Shown: positions 26,108-26,450 of the stretch, in pieces
How positions within the stretch are numbered: the first letter of the stretch is position 1
Layout of the letters: the number at the start of each line of letters is the position of its first letter
Source of the DNA: Chara braunii
Taxonomy: Eukaryota > Streptophyta > Charophyceae > Charales > Characeae
Reading direction: 5' to 3'
Assembly: GCA_003427395.1 (NCBI GenBank)
Contig: BFEA01000301.1
Coordinates: 1,705,934 to 1,732,383, forward strand
DNA length: 26,450 nt
Position numbers and translations under genes: made by a program
Notes under the pieces: model-generated
The model's database searches: none
What the model was told of the DNA's origin: nothing
Seen by the model: the letters and a program-made list of their open reading frames with translations, nothing else

Positions 26108-26450
26108 AGTTTGTCACAGCCCCTCGTTTGTTGTCCTCTTCTCCCTCTCTGCCTACGGTTTACCGGGCAGTTCTATTTGACGATATATATGCCTTGCACG
26201 TGAGAGGCACAATGGAGGTGGAGTTCAAAGAAGAATGAGAAATTTAATGGTTTCAATCTGCCCTTGTTTTTTCTTTTTGTTTTTATTTTTGCATGTTATC
26301 ACTGTGCCCGTTTTTTGCTTTTTCGCAAAGTGCGCTCTTTTAGTTTGTAGTGATGTGACAATATATATATATCGTCACAAACAGAACTGCCCGGTAAAAC
26401 CGTAGGCAGAGAGAGAGAAGAGGACAACAAACGAGGGGCTGTGACAAACT
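26108..26450. mobile_element. Foldback/MITE-like element with about 85-bp terminal inverted repeats
   Basis: 26108-26190 (AGTTTGTCACAGCCCCTCG... to GACGATATATAT) is nearly the exact reverse complement of about 26363-26450. The arms differ by about two substitutions and three single- or double-base indels. The roughly 170-bp centre is A/T-rich with no ORF. Both inner ends carry a TATATAT run. The right arm stops exactly at the window edge, so the outer boundary and any target-site duplication cannot be seen. It would form a long hairpin if transcribed. Confidence 0.85.

Overview
This is a gene-poor, repeat-rich stretch of a eukaryotic nuclear genome. A GT-AG-bounded exon of a green-lineage-type CCR4-NOT subunit 10 (CNOT10), a chromodomain-bearing Ty3/gypsy retrotransposon, a plant-type LINE with a zf-RVT tail, an initiator-Met-type primer-binding site and many long GA/GT microsatellites all point to a plant or streptophyte alga. 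A charophyte such as Chara is my best guess, but it rests on general impression and has not been checked. Single Ns, an embedded sequencing adapter and unmerged duplications show that this is a draft short-read scaffold.

Layout. 1-310 is a 91-bp tandem repeat. 411-676 is a polypurine tract, followed by a pyrimidine-rich stretch to about 990. 1200-3300 is non-coding and carries a recurring short hairpin motif. 3396-3603 is an eight-copy 26-bp minisatellite. About 3.8-5.3 kb looks like the remains of a minus-strand LTR element, with its primer-binding site at 4357-4368. 5.5-7.5 kb holds short tandem repeats and two related perfect hairpins. 7534-7800 is an assembly scar: 31 A residues, then a Nextera mate-pair junction adapter between two identical 76-bp copies. 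7.8-10 kb has no recognisable gene.

10065-10677 is a tandem array of seven diverged units. Each has a conserved core close to ACCCTTAAGTTAGGG, flanked by arms that differ from copy to copy yet remain complementary within most copies. This is the least explained structure in the window. It abuts a decayed gypsy/chromovirus pol (about 10730-13502) with its 3' LTR (13588 to about 14160).

14969-17460/17464 is the only convincing host gene segment: the large 3' exon of CNOT10, a TPR-repeat subunit of the CCR4-NOT mRNA deadenylation complex. Its upstream exons are not visible. Either they lie outside the window or the gypsy and array sequences sit in its intron. 17.8-18.4 kb is microsatellite and minisatellite. 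18877-23985 is a 5'-truncated, multiply frameshifted LINE ending in poly(A), flanked by a 20-bp target-site duplication (18/20 identical). The rest holds GT/GA and CTT repeats, a minus-strand tRNA-like SINE head (25083-25150) and a foldback element with about 85-bp inverted repeats (26108-26450) that reaches the window end.

The genes do not form a pathway: one host gene sits in a field of mobile-element remains.
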